Assembly: GCF_018446385.1 (NCBI RefSeq)
Contig: NC_055996.1
Location: 125,833,750-125,897,749, forward strand
Direction: 5' to 3'
From: Zingiber officinale
Taxonomy: Eukaryota; Streptophyta; Magnoliopsida; Zingiberales; Zingiberaceae
Length of the DNA stretch: 64,000 nt
A program made the position numbers and the translations under genes. Below the pieces are notes generated by a model that was given only the letters and a program-made list of their open reading frames with translations, searched no databases and was not told the origin of the DNA. Shown in pieces: positions 23,070-34,010 of this stretch (position 1 is the stretch's first letter; each line of letters begins with the position of its first letter).

Positions 23070-23242
23070 GGTTTAAGGTCTCCACTTAACCGTTGGTAAA
23101 GATGAGGGTTTAAGGTCGCTGCTCGACCGTTGGTGAAGACGAGAGTTTAAGGTCGTCGCTCGACCGTGGGTGAAGATGAGGGTTAAGGTCGTCGCTTGAC
23201 CGTTGGTGAAGACGATGATTTAAGGTCGCCGCTCGACCGTTG
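23070..23242. repeat. 37-bp tandem repeat of element A
   Basis: Five copies of a unit of about 37 bp with the words gtttaaggtc, gctcgaccgttgg and tgaagacga. It occupies the same place relative to integrase and the opposite-strand gene as the 64-bp array in element B, but the repeat sequence is different. Confidence 0.8.
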
Positions 23243-24101
23243 ACTCAGCTCCAAAGTGACGTACTTCACTTTTATTCATATTTGTCCTGCATCCATGAAG
23301 CAATATACAAATACATCTATGTTCACTTGCGCACCTCTCACCCGGCCCTGTGGGGTTGGAAATGATTCGTGCTCCATGGCCGCTCAAGCTGCATTCCGCT
23401 CTCATCCTCCAAGTAGTAGGCGCCTGAGCAGAGCCTCTGCACGACCTTAAAAGGTCCCACCCATCTTCGAGCTTGGCGACGTCGTCGACCGGCTTTACTT
23501 TCTTCCACATGAGATCGTCGACCTAGAAAGACCTCGGGATCACCCTCCGGTTGTAGTTCTGCTTCATCCGCTAGCGGTACGTCATTAGCCAAATGATTGC
23601 TTTAGCCTACGTCTCGTCCATTAAGTCGAGCTCCATGAATCTTCGTCCGATGTTTCCTTCATCGTAGAACTGCACCCGATCGGATTCTACTCCGATATCT
23701 ACAGGGATGACTGCTTTGCTGCCGTATACTAAGTGGAAAGGAGTTATGCCGGTCCCCTCCTTTTGGGTCGTGCGAAGGACCCATAATACACTGAGGAGCT
23801 CGTCAACCTAGCTACCTCCGGTATGGTCGAGCCGAGCCCGTAACCCTCTAAGGATTTTCCTATTGGCGACTTTCACTTGCCCGTTGCTCTAAGGGTAGGC
23901 CATAGAGGTGAAGGTCTGCTGGATGCCATAGCCCTCACCACTCTCTAAGCTTCTGACCGATGAATTGTCTCCCATTATCTGATACGAGCAGGTGTGGGAT
24001 GTCAAATCGGCATATGATGTTTTGTCAAACGTACTTAATGACCATATGCTCGATTATTCTCGCGAGCGGCTCGACTTTCACCCACTTCGAGAAGTAGTCC
24101 G

Positions 24102-24757
24102 TATTGGGGTTGCAAGGTTGCAAAGATAGTCCCACATTGAAAACACATGGGAAAGATCATGGGTTTATAAGAGAAAAGATATCTCCATTGACATGAGGCC
24201 TTTTGGGTTGAACCAAGAGCAAAATCATGAGGGCTTAGACCCAAAGTGGACAATATCATACCATTATAAAGATATCTAAATTTTTTTGATCCTACAATTG
24301 GTATCAGAGCCCGGACTGCTAGAAGGTTTAACCGCCGACTGTGCACAAGAGCTGTGCTCTGATTGAGCCATGTGGGTACAATATTTACCTCGAACAAAGA
24401 AAGTGGAGGCTCCTATGTTCGGATCAAGAGGACCAGACACCAGGCAGGAAGTCCTATTTGCGGCTAGGTAAGGAAGTCCTAGTAGGTCGGGTGGACCGAG
24501 GGACAGGAAGACCTGGTGGGTCGAGGATCGAACGTGAGAAACCTGTGGTCCTTTGGTTGAGGGGGAATTGTTGGGATTGCAAATATAGTCCCACATTGAA
24601 AATACATGGGAAAGATCATGAGTTTATAAGAGAAAAGATATCTCCATTGGCATGAGGCCTTTTGGGTAGAGCCCAAAAGAAAAACCATGAGGGCTTAGGC
24701 ACAAAGTGGACAATATCATACCATTGTGGAGATATCTAAATTCTTTTCGATCCCACA
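24102..24757 (+). mobile_element. TRIM (miniature LTR retrotransposon), 656 bp
   Basis: Two short LTRs (24102 to about 24297, and 24569-24757) match over nearly their whole length (shared agtcccacattgaaaa, gggaaagatcatg, ccaaagtggacaatatcata). Both end GATCCYACA; the right one starts TGTTGGGATTGC. Straight after the left LTR is ATTGGTATCAGAGC, the initiator tRNA-Met primer-binding site. Before the right LTR is a GAGGGGGAA polypurine tract. The internal 270 bp have no coding capacity. Flanks are GTCCG (24097-24101) and GTCCA (24758-24762), a 5-bp duplication with one change. The LTR copies differ at roughly 15-20 positions by eye, so it is not recent. It interrupts element A integrase. Confidence 0.88.
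24299..24312 (+). other. TRIM primer-binding site
   Basis: The sequence TGGTATCAGAGC, complementary to the 3' end of initiator tRNA-Met, lies one or two bases after the left LTR. This fixes the element's orientation as plus. Confidence 0.85.
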
Positions 24758-24780
24758 GTCCACCACGACGATCAAGAATC

Positions 24781-25860
24781 TTCGCTGACCTGTCGCTATG
24801 GGGAATGACTCAACGATGTCCATGCCCCATTGGTCGAATGGGCATGGATGTCTTTATCTCCTCGGTCGGACTGTGCGGAATATATTGATATTTTTGGCAG
24901 GACAGGCAAGTGCCTATTGTCCGAGTGGAGTCCTCTTGAAGAGTGGGCCAAAAATATTCGGCCATGAGTATCTTCCGGGTCAGTGAGCAACCGCCCCGGT
25001 GACCTCTACAAGAGCCCTGATGTATTTCCTTCAAGATGTACTCGGCATCTTTTGGGCCGACGCATTTGAGCAGGGGCCTAGGGAAGGCTCTTTTATACAA
25101 CTGATCTCCAACAAGGGTGAACCGTTCAATTCTCTTTTTTAGTACACGGGCTTCCTCCTGATCAGCCGGTGTGACTCCCGATCGGAGGAACTCTATCAGT
25201 GTCATCCTCCAGTCACTCGGGAGGGTTATCCCTTCTGTCCTATCGATACACGCCACTAATGAGACTTGCACGATCGAATGCTCTATTGCGATTGATGTCA
25301 AGGAGCTGGCTAATCTTGCCAATTCATTTGCTGCTTGGTTCTCCGATCGGGAGATCTTCTGTATGATGACCTCCTTAAAGTTGGCCTTCAGCTTCTTAAA
25401 GGCTTCTGTGTAGAGCATGAGCCAGACATTGTTTATCTCGAACGTCCCTGAGAACTGCTGAGCAGCCAACTGAGAGTCCGAGTGGATGAGGACTTTAACG
25501 GCTCCCACATGTCGGGCCGCCTATAAGCCGACTATCAATGCTTCATACTCAGCTTCATTATTGGTAGCTCTATTGTACAGTCGTACGGACATGTGCATAC
25601 AGTCTTCCTGTGGTGAATTTAACATTATGTTAATCCCGCTACCCTGCTGAGTGGATGAACCATCCACATATATTCTCCAGGTTGCCTCCGGCTCGACATT
25701 CTGGACCTCTGTGACGAAATTAGCCAAGGCTTGGACCTTGATTGTCGTTCGGAGTTGATATTCTATGTCGAATTCGCTTAGCTCGGTCGTCCATTTAATT
25801 AGCCTCTCAGATGCTTTGGGGTTGAGAAGGACTTGCCCCAAGGCGCTGTTAGTCAGGATG
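24781..25860 (-). pseudogene. element A RNase H and integrase zinc-binding region
   Basis: From right to left: WRIYVDGSS with the first RNase H Asp, TNNEAEYEALIVGL with the Glu, a stop, then IHSDSQLAAQQ with the next Asp. A linker follows (SRSENQAANELARLA), then the integrase HHCC finger ending in GTCLSCQKY. The key RNase H residues that element B has lost are still present here. One stop lies at about 25520 and another in the flanking part near 25850. Confidence 0.8.
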
Positions 25861-26128
25861 ATGATTAAGTGTGCTAGAAATTATGGACAAAGCCTCCAAG
25901 CGGCGAGTATCAATGCATAAGCTAATTTTTCCAGACCGGTGTAGCGATACTTTACATCCTTCAATATATGACTTAAAAAGTATACAGGCTGTTGTTTCTG
26001 ACCATTCTATACAGGATGATAGATAGATAGATCCAGAGTAGCTCACTAACAATCGGCTTGCCTAATACAGGTATGGAATTAAGATACTCCTTGAGCTCTT
26101 CTAACGCCCGATCACACTCGGCGCCCCG

Positions 26129-27798
26129 TTAGAATTTTGTAGTTCGACGAAGCACTTTAAAGAATGGTAAGCTCTGATTGGATGACCTGGATATGAATCT
26201 GGATAGTGTTGTGATCCGACCAGTCAACCATTGGGCTTCCTTCAAGCTCCGGGGCGGTGGCATGTCTTGTAGCGCCTTAACCTTGCTTGGATTGGCTTCG
26301 ATGCCCCGCTTGGTGACGATGTAACCCAAGAAATAGCCACTCTTCGTGCCGAACAGACATTTATTCAGGTTCAGTTTTATCCCGTAAGCCCTCAGAGTTT
26401 GGCAGGTCTCGTCAATATCAGCGCATAGGTCAGCAGCATGGAGAGATTTTATCAATATGTCGTCTACATATACCTCCATGTTACGATTGATCTGCCTCCG
26501 GAACACCTTGTTCATGAGTCGCTGGTAAGTGGCACCCACGTTCTTGAGTCCGAACAACATGATGTTGTAGCAGAACGTTCCGTCGGCAATGATAAAGCTG
26601 ACCTTCTCCTGGTCTTATCAGGCAAGCGACACTTGATGATAGCCCTGATAAGCATCAAGCATGCAGATCAGCTCGCAGCCCGCAGTAGAGTACACCATTT
26701 GGTCTATCGAGGCAGTGGATAGAAATCCTTTGGACATGTCTTATTCAGGTCACGGAAGTCGATGCAGACCTGCCATTTATTTCCTGGCTTGGAGACTAGC
26801 ACGATGTTAGTGAGCCAGCACAAGAATTGGACCTCTCTTATATGGCCGGCCTCGAGCAGTTTTTCTATTTCCTCCCAGATGATCAGATTTTGCAACGTGC
26901 TAAAATATCTTTTCTTTTGGTTTACCGGCCGAGCGTCCGGTCGGACGTGAAGCTCATGTTGGACAATGCTCGGTGAGATTTCAGGAAACTCGTGTGTCGA
27001 CCATGCGAACACATCATGATTTTGTTTGAGGTAGGAGACCAACTCTGCCTTCTGCTCCTCCTCCAGGTCGGTGGCGATAAAGGTGGTTGCTTCCGTTCGG
27101 CTTAGGTGGATCTGAACCTCCTCCTTTTCTTTGTATATCAATGTAGGAGGTTTTTCAGTGATTGCGTTTACCTCCAGGCGTGGATTCTTCCGAGCGTTCT
27201 TGGCTTCCGACTTGACCATTTCGATGTAGCATCGTCGAGTGGCCAACTGGTCGCCTTTGACTTCTCCCACTCGGTCGTCCACCGAGAATTTGATCTTTTG
27301 GCAGTATGTAGACACAACTGCCCGAAATTTGTTGAGGGTTGGTCGACCCAAGATGACGTTGTAGGCCGACGGTGCATCCACCACGATAAAGTTTGAGGTC
27401 CTGGTTCTCCTCAGCGGCTCTTCTCCGAGCGAGATGGCTAGCCTGGCCTGTCCGAGTGGCAATACCTCATTGCTTGTGAAATCGTAGAGCGGGGTTGTCA
27501 TAAGCAGCAACTCGCTTCAATCGATTTGCAATTGATCGAACGCCTTCTTGAAGATGATGTTCACCGAACTCCCCGTGTCAACAAAAGTTTGATGAATAGT
27601 ATAATTGACAATTACCGCTTGGATAATTAGCGCATCGTCGTGAGGGATCTTCACTCCTTCCAAGTCTCTAGGACTGAAGCTGATCTTAGGCCCTTCGGTC
27701 TTCTTCCTACTATATTCCACGACGTGAATTTCCAGTCGACGAGCGAGTGACTCCCTGGCCCTGTTGGAGTCGCCGACGGTCGACCCCCCGACGATCAT
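26129..27798 (-). pseudogene. element A protease and reverse transcriptase
   Basis: The protease active-site motif FVDTGSSVNIIF reads at about 27590-27555, just before a stop at 27514-27516. RT follows: VSKPGNKWQVCIDFRDLNK, then a broken stretch around 26580-26700, then LFGLKNVGATYQRLMN and the catalytic YVDDILIKS, ending in the connection domain LTGRITTLSRFIS. At least three stops interrupt it. The domain order PR-RT-RH-IN is that of Ty3/gypsy. Confidence 0.85.
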
Positions 27799-27799
27799 G

Positions 27800-28591
27800 C
27801 CTATTTCTCCTCGGGCGACATTGCTTCTGTTTTCTTCTTCCTGAGCTGAGGGTCTATTCTGCTCAGCAGGGAGTTGGGAGGGACCCGTGTTATCCCTCCG
27901 CTGGTGTTGTTGATCGCGTCGCTCGGATGCCCTTCTTTCGTCCTCACGCCGCCCCGTGGATCTATGCCTATGGCGCCGATCGGGCGACGGAGATCAATGG
28001 CGGTATCCTCTCTACGCCGGTCGGCTAACGATTGGTGTCAGATCATAGCAGTCGAGCATGTTGTACGTTGCCGACTGATGAAAAGAGCATAACATTGGTG
28101 TTCATACCTTGCCTCTTGCAGCCTTATGATGGTCGGAGGCCACATGCTGCACAACATGTGTCCTGGCCTCCTGGTGTGGCCGCGCTCCCTCTTCCCTTGG
28201 ACCTTTGGGTGGTTGGTGGATGCTCGATGGTCGACGCTCGGACGCCGCCGAGGGTTTGATTGGTGTTTCCTTTTTCCTTGCCGCTTGGACTTCTTCCAGA
28301 TTTATGTATTTAGTAGCCTTTTTGAGTTGGTGGTCGAATTCCCTGGGCAGATTTCTGATGAGTGACCAGAAGAATTCTCCTTCGATGAGCCCCTGGGTGA
28401 AGGCGTTCATCAGCATCTCAGAAGAGATCGATGGAATGTCCATGACTACTTGGTTAATGCACCTGATGTACGCTCTAAGCGCTTCCTTGGGCCCCTGCTT
28501 TAGGGCAAAGAGACTAACACTCGTCTTTTGATAGCATCGACTGTTGGCAAAATAGTGCAAGAATGTAGCTTGGAAGTCCTTGAAGCTGCGT
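27800..28591 (-). pseudogene. element A gag, C-terminal half
   Basis: Starts at the element B insertion point with SFKDFQATFLHYFA, a retrotransposon gag core, and includes LFALKQGPKEALRAYIRCINQ and NAFTQGLIEGEFF. The other half lies 14.3 kb away at 42889-43290. The stretch to 27800 is a charged linker to the protease. Confidence 0.8.
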
Positions 28592-29442
28592 TGATCCTGT
28601 CCGAATCGCCGAACCAAAGGACGCTGGGCACGTGGCGCACTCCTAGTCGATGGTGTAGGCCTCCGTCTGGTCGCACGAATCTCCGGCGATCCTGCACAGA
28701 AGTCGGGCCGGGAAGGGGTTCCCGATGGCGACCCTCCGACGCTCAAGTCAGGTAAGCGAGTGGTGGAAAAAGTGGCTCCAAAGCTTGCAGAATGCGTACC
28801 TCCGGCGAAGTAAGAGGTTCCTTATATAGAGTGGTGAAAGAACAAATGCACGTCCACCGAGGTGCATACGTGTCTGCAGCCCATACCCCGGTATGCACCT
28901 GTCAGAGAGCTTACCTGACGCCATACTGCAACAGTCCCATTGCGCCTTCGATGGGACAATAGGACACCCCGTGGTCAGACTAGGAGTATGGCCTAGCCAT
29001 ATGACTTGACGGCTGTCAGAAGATGTTCCCCCTTCTTTACTGTTCATAATCCGGGGCGTCCGACCGGCTGGACAGTGAGTCCGTCCGGTCGGCCCCTCCT
29101 CCTTTTACGCGCTGGCCGGAAGGCTCTCACCTCGCGTCCGGCCTGCCGTTGACATTGGTGTGCTGGGGAAATTTCCAGTAGGCGCTATGTAGAGACTGTT
29201 AGCAGTGTCATTTTCCCCTGGTTCTTCCGCTCAGCTCTTAACTACTGTTTCGACAGAGCGTCGGAACCCCTACCCGGTCGGGGCGCCTTTTATTACCGAA
29301 TATCCCTTGGTCGGCCGATCGGTCTTATCCATTTCTTCCAAGTCCGGTCGGCTCACCCTTCTCCGGCGGGCTACTTGGGCATTTGACCTCCACGTGGCGT
29401 TGACCACTCGTTAGGGGGTCCCGGGCTCTTACCACCGGATCA
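28592..29442 (-). mobile_element. element B 3' LTR (left copy)
   Basis: Ends TGATCC and GATCA on the plus strand. Minus-strand TATA box: complement of CTTATATAGAG at 28821-28831. In its U3 (right end here) are a G-box CACGTG (29391-29396) next to a W-box-like TTGACC (29400-29405). Confidence 0.95.
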
Positions 29443-30088
29443 CTTGCCTTCCCCTCGAGTCTAGTCGAAGGAGGCGAAATCCGACTGACTGGACTGCCTA
29501 TCTGACTGAGCAATGATCGTTGCATTGGGCCGCTCGGCCAGGCATAAGGATGCTCGTCCGTTCGGCGGCATCTTGTCCGTGCCTTGTGTTTTCTTGGAAT
29601 CCATGTCCGATGCTCTCCCCTACTATCCATCACGTGCGCTGCGCACGGTAAGGGGAGCTCATTAAATGAGGCCAATATCCCGCTGACACGTGGCGATCGT
29701 GCGTTTGTCAGCGTATGGCGGTGGCGTCACTTCCGATGGGACAGCCGCCGTTTGAAATGAACGGTTGGATGACGACCTTGATATCGGTGACCTGCATCGG
29801 ACGGTGGAAATTGATGGCGGCCGCCCATATAAAGCTCCCGACCTCTGCTCTTCGCCGCACTTCGACCTCCTCGTTTCCCGACATCCCGCTGCTCCTCCTT
29901 TCGCCGGCGACCCTGCGTTTCGGCTTTTTGGCGACCCTACAGCGTCTTCAGACCGTCTTCCTTGCTCGTAAGACCTTTTTTCTCGCTCCCAACGTTTTCT
30001 TCTTTATGTTAATCGTCTCCTTCAGTCGGTTTCCATCCATTCCTCGCTTGAACCTTCCCCTTTTGTCCCGCATTCTTGTCTTTCGATC
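29443..30088 (+). promoter_or_regulatory. probable internal promoter and leader of the opposite-strand gene
   Basis: The sequence lies between the 3' LTR and the plus-strand ATG at 30089. A TATA box (CATATAAAG, 29826-29834) sits about 260 bp before the ATG and is followed by a long pyrimidine-rich leader (29840-30075) of the kind seen at plant start sites. A G-box (ACACGTGGC, CACGTG at 29687-29692) is about 140 bp before the TATA. This arrangement suggests the gene is transcribed independently of the LTR; that is inference from motifs only. Confidence 0.5.
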
Positions 30089-32276
30089 ATGACCAGTACT
30101 TCGCAATCGACCGGCTGTGCTCCGGGTCTTTGGTATTCGGCCATGGAAAGCCGGTTCGACGAGGAGGACGCCTTGCGCCTTACTCGAACCTATGACCTGC
30201 CGATCGGCCACCAAATAGTGTTAGCCACACCGGCCGATCGGCCTCATGAACCGCCGTCCGGCACAGTTCTTTTATTCCGAGACCAATTTCTGGCCGGACT
30301 GTGTTTTCCACCCCACCAATTTTTCTTACAAGTTTGCAATTATTTTCGCATTCCGCTCGGCCAAGTAGTTCCCAACTCTATTAGGCTCCTGAGCGGAGTG
30401 ATAGTTTTGTTCAAACTGAATGACATCCCCTTAGACCCAAAAATTTTCCACTACTTTTTTTATCCCAAGCAAGCCGAGTGGGGCACCTTTGTTTTCCAGT
30501 CTAGGATAGGCTTCGTCCTTTTTGATAATATGCCGAGCTCCAACAAACATTGGAAGGAGCATTTCTTCTATATACGTTTTCCCGAGCGACCAACTTTTCG
30601 TACCAAGTGGCAGACGGCGATGCCGGCGCAACCGGAGCAACCGGAGCTCGGCAAATTTAGAGGTGACGCGGCCTACCTTCAGGCAGCCGAACGGTTGGTC
30701 GGCCAACGATATCATATCGACAAGCTACTTCTCCCGGGAGTAATGTACATATTTGGCTTGTCTTCTACCCCGGCCGATCTGCCCTGCAGCATGAGTAAGT
30801 TCCCTTATCCTTCCATTTGTTTTGTTCTAACTGATTTATTTTTTGCTTCTGCAGCTGAAGTCATGTGGCGCGCCAAGGCAACCGAAAAGCTCAAATTGAA
30901 AGCCGCTCAGATCGAGGCGGTGAAGAACAAAGAGGTCGCCGAGCGGGGCTTGGCTTCAGCTGATCCGGCCGGCGAAGAAGGTGAGGGGACTCCAACTATC
31001 CCCGAAGCCTTAGACGCCCCTGGCTCTCACGATGAGGCCGTGGGCGACATAGAACCTTCTACCGAAGCCGAGGTGGAGGGCCGTTCGGCCGATGATGTGC
31101 CGCTACGCACTAGGAAACGCCGACGACCGGAATCCGCATCTGCCTCAACTCCATTTGATGAACCACAGCCCGAGCGGGGCGCGGATGCTCCGGTGTTGTC
31201 CGGAACGGTTTCCCTAGAGAGTACCCCGACCCCACATGGCTCTCCGAGGGCAAGCTCAGAGGTGCCGCCGTCCAGTCCTACAAGAACTCTGCGTCGTATC
31301 AGGCGCTTGGGCGAGCTTCCCTCCTCGTCCACCGGTGGGCCGTCCGGTAAGGCCGACGCTTCTCAGAGCGAGCCGAGCGGCCAGAACTTAATTAAAACCG
31401 TTCTGCGCCTTCTTTCGGAGGCGTACATGGCTGCTGCTGATCGGCCAATGGTCCCTGAGCAGCAGATCACCTTGACGGGCCCTCTTGCCCAAGCTTGGGT
31501 GGACGCTTGGCGTCGAATAGCCAAGATGACTCCCGGGCAGCTCGGCGACAGCAACCTACAACAGGCCACCGGGGTATGCTCTGTTTCTTTGTTTGCGTAT
31601 TTGAATTATGTTTTTAACCTGTCCACATTTGCTAGCAGAACTGGGTGGAGCAGATCGCCATTAGCGATCGATTGGCCGAACTGGAGGACGAGTTGAAAAA
31701 ACAAAAAGCTGCGGGGGGCACCGAGCAGTCGACGGCCGCTCTGGAGAAGGCCAAAAAAATATTGGAAGCCGAATGGAAAAGGGCTTCCGATCTGGCGAGC
31801 AAGGTCGTTCGGCTTGAGGCGATGATCAAGCAACGAGATAAAGAAATCAAGACGGCGACCACCCGGAAGCTTCAGGCCATCGATGATATGGACCGAATGA
31901 AGGTGGAGATCCGAGGGCTGGAGCAACGCATCAAGGATCTGGATGCTCTGCTGGCTACCGAGAAGGAGAGCCGCTCGGCCGATCTCCAAAGATTTGATGG
32001 AGACTTGAAGGATCTCCAAGCCGCCAGCGACACTGCCCACGCCGCGCTCAAAGAATATCAAGAGGGGGAGTCGGCCCGTTCGGATGAAGTGAGGAAGGCG
32101 TATCTCCGCTCGGAGGATTTGACAAGATATCCCTCACTTTCGAAGAAGCGATCAAGGCGGCGGTAGATTACCTGAAGACCAAGGGCCACCTGCCCGCCGA
32201 GCTGGCCATCCCCCCCGAGGACCTCGCGACCGTGATGGGCGCCATCCCAGACACTCTTTTTGACATTGACGCGTGA
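30089..32276 (+). CDS. element B opposite-strand gene: transposase_28-like N-terminus, coiled-coil C-terminus
   Basis: Proposed exons: 30089-30794, 30855-31573 and 31639-32276, both introns GT-AG with pyrimidine-rich acceptors. The N-terminal 200 or so residues (words LPIGHQIVLATPADRP, FFLQVCNYFRIPLGQVVPNS, LFKLNDIPLDP) look like the 'putative gypsy-type transposon' domain (Transposase_28), named by homology to retroelement genes, not shown to be a transposase. The middle is acidic and Ser/Pro-rich. Exon 3 is a heptad-rich coiled coil (LEDELKKQKAAG, LEQRIKDLDALLATEKESR). A one-base shift near 32118 puts the last 50 residues (AAVDYLKTKGHLPAE...) in another frame. The truncated A copy supports the exon 2/3 junction and the end. 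Its function is unknown; extra antisense ORFs are recorded in Tat elements such as Grande. Confidence 0.7.
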
Positions 32277-32336
32277 TAAGCGTTTTTTGAACTTTTTTGT
32301 ATTCCAGCCGTTCGGCTCAACTTATCTTTGTAGTAA

Positions 32337-32640
32337 CTTTTTTGGTTCACCCAGTGCATAATAGATAATCTTTTCTATTCCTCCAACTTCTGTTTTGACA
32401 AGAAATTTTTCTTTTGTCACATTTTACGTGTTCTTTATAACTCCTCCGCTCGGCTTTACGCTATAACGTGGACTCAAGCGGCTTGCCTTCAATAACATCT
32501 TTCGCCATGCAACTAGGTAGCCGCTCGGCGCTCGAACGTCATTCGTTCACTTGCTCACATTTTTAATTCTAATTAACCATCTCTAGCTTTGCGCCTTATC
32601 TCAAAGGGGTTTGCACTAGATTCTTGCAATGCGAGCCGCT
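32337..32640. repeat. unique half of a higher-order duplication
   Basis: The sequence from ttttggttcacccagtgcat to gcaatgcgag is repeated at about 32968-33250 with a few changes and a short deletion (aattctaattaaccatctc region). Each copy is followed by a block of the 64-bp repeat, so the duplicated unit is single-copy DNA plus array. Confidence 0.85.
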
Positions 32641-33985
32641 CGGACGTTTATAGACGCCGGCTCGTCTCTCGATATTTAACGTCGGAGCTCGACGGTCTTC
32701 CGCTCGGACGTTTATAGACGCCGGCTCGTCTCTCGATATTTAACGTCGGAGCTCGACGGTTTTCCGCTCGGACGTTTATAGACGCCGGCTCGTCTCTCGA
32801 TATTTAACGTCGGAGCTCGACGGTCTTCCGCTCGGACGTTTATAGACGCCGGCTCGTCTCTCGATATTTAACGTCGGAGCTCGACGGTCTTCCGCTCGGA
32901 CGTTTATAGACGCCGGCTCGTCTCTCGATATTTAACGTCGGAGCTCGACGGTCTTCCGCTCGGACGTTTTTGGTTCACCCCGTGCATAATAGATAATCTT
33001 TTCTGTTCCTCCAACTTCTGTTTTGACAAAAAAATTTTCTTTCGTCGAATTTTAAGTGCTCTTTATAACTCCTCCGCTCGGCTTTACGCTATAGCGTGGA
33101 CTCAAGCGGCTTGCCTTCAATAACATCTTTCGCCATGCAACTAGCTAGCTGCTCGGCGCTCGAACGTCATTCGTTCACTTGCTCACATTTTTAATTAGCT
33201 TTGCGCCTTATCTCAAAGGGGTTTGCACTAGATTATTGCAATGCGAGCCGCTCGGACGTTTATAGACGCCGGCTCGTCTCTCGATATTTAACGTCGGAGC
33301 TCGACGGTCTTCCGCTCGGACGTTTATAGACGTCGGCTCGTCTCTCGATATTTAACGTCGGAGCTCAACGGTCTTCCGCTCGGACGTTTATAGACGCCGG
33401 CTCGTCTCTCGATATTTAACGTCGGAGCTCGACGGTCTTCCGCTCGGACGTTTATAGACGCCGGCTCATCTCTCGATATTTAACGTCGGAGCTCGACGGC
33501 CTTCCGCTCGGACGTTTATAGACGCCGGCTCGTCTCTCGATATTTAACGTCGGAGCTCGACGGTCTTCCGCTCGGACGTTTATAGACGCCGGCTCGTCTC
33601 TCGATATTTAACGTCGGAGCTTGATGGCCTTTCGCTCGGACGTTTATAGATGCCGGCTCGTCTCTCGATATTTAACGTTGGAGCTCGACGGTCTTCCGCT
33701 CGGACGTTTATAGACTCCGGCTCGTCTCTCGATATTTAACGTCGAGCTCGGCTCGTCTCTCGATATTTAACGTCGGAGCTCGACGGTCTTCCGCTCGGAC
33801 GTTTATAGACGCCGGCTCGTCTCTCGATATTTAACGTCGGAGCTCGACGGTCTTCCGCTCAGACGTTCATAGACGCTGGCTCGTCTCTCGATATTTAACG
33901 TCGGAGCTCGACGGTCTTCCGCTCGGACGTTTATAGACGCCGGTTCGTCTCTCGATATTTAACGTCGGAGCTCGACGGTCTTCAC
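32641..33985. repeat. 64-bp tandem repeat array of element B, about 17 copies in two blocks
   Basis: The unit starts cggacgtttatagacgccgg and continues ctcgtctctcgatatttaac, then gtcggagctcgacggtct. The period is exactly 64 bp (cggacg at 32641, 32705, 32769, 32833 and 32897). Block 1 has about 5 copies (to 32968) and block 2 about 12 (about 33251-33985), with one rearranged short copy at 33735-33760. Copies are nearly identical, implying recent expansion or homogenisation. Tandem repeats in this 3' region are known from Tat/Ogre elements, where they can seed satellites. Confidence 0.95.
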
Positions 33986-34010
33986 GGCTAACTTTTAACT
34001 GATTATATAC

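Larger units (their letters stand above)
23330..24780 (-). pseudogene. element A integrase core and C-terminus, split by a TRIM
   Basis: Reading leftward on the minus strand: MDIV and a VVVD-like strand before the TRIM, then YFSKWVKVEPLA, SDNGRQF (second catalytic Asp), SNGQVKVANR (position of the catalytic Glu, here apparently changed), LVYGSKAVIP and the basic C-terminal NYNRRVIPRSF...VWKK-type region. Several stops and a frameshift near 23430 are visible. Element B has the same domain in better condition at 36890-37888. Confidence 0.75.

Noticed and set aside
28592..29675. Open frames in the two element B LTRs (such as 28748-29047 and 42189-42488)
   Set aside because: Identical in both LTRs because the LTRs are duplicates; LTR DNA is not coding here.
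32641..33985. Regular repeats resembling a CRISPR array
   Set aside because: The 64-bp units are directly adjacent with no unique spacers, in a plant retroelement; it is a tandem repeat.
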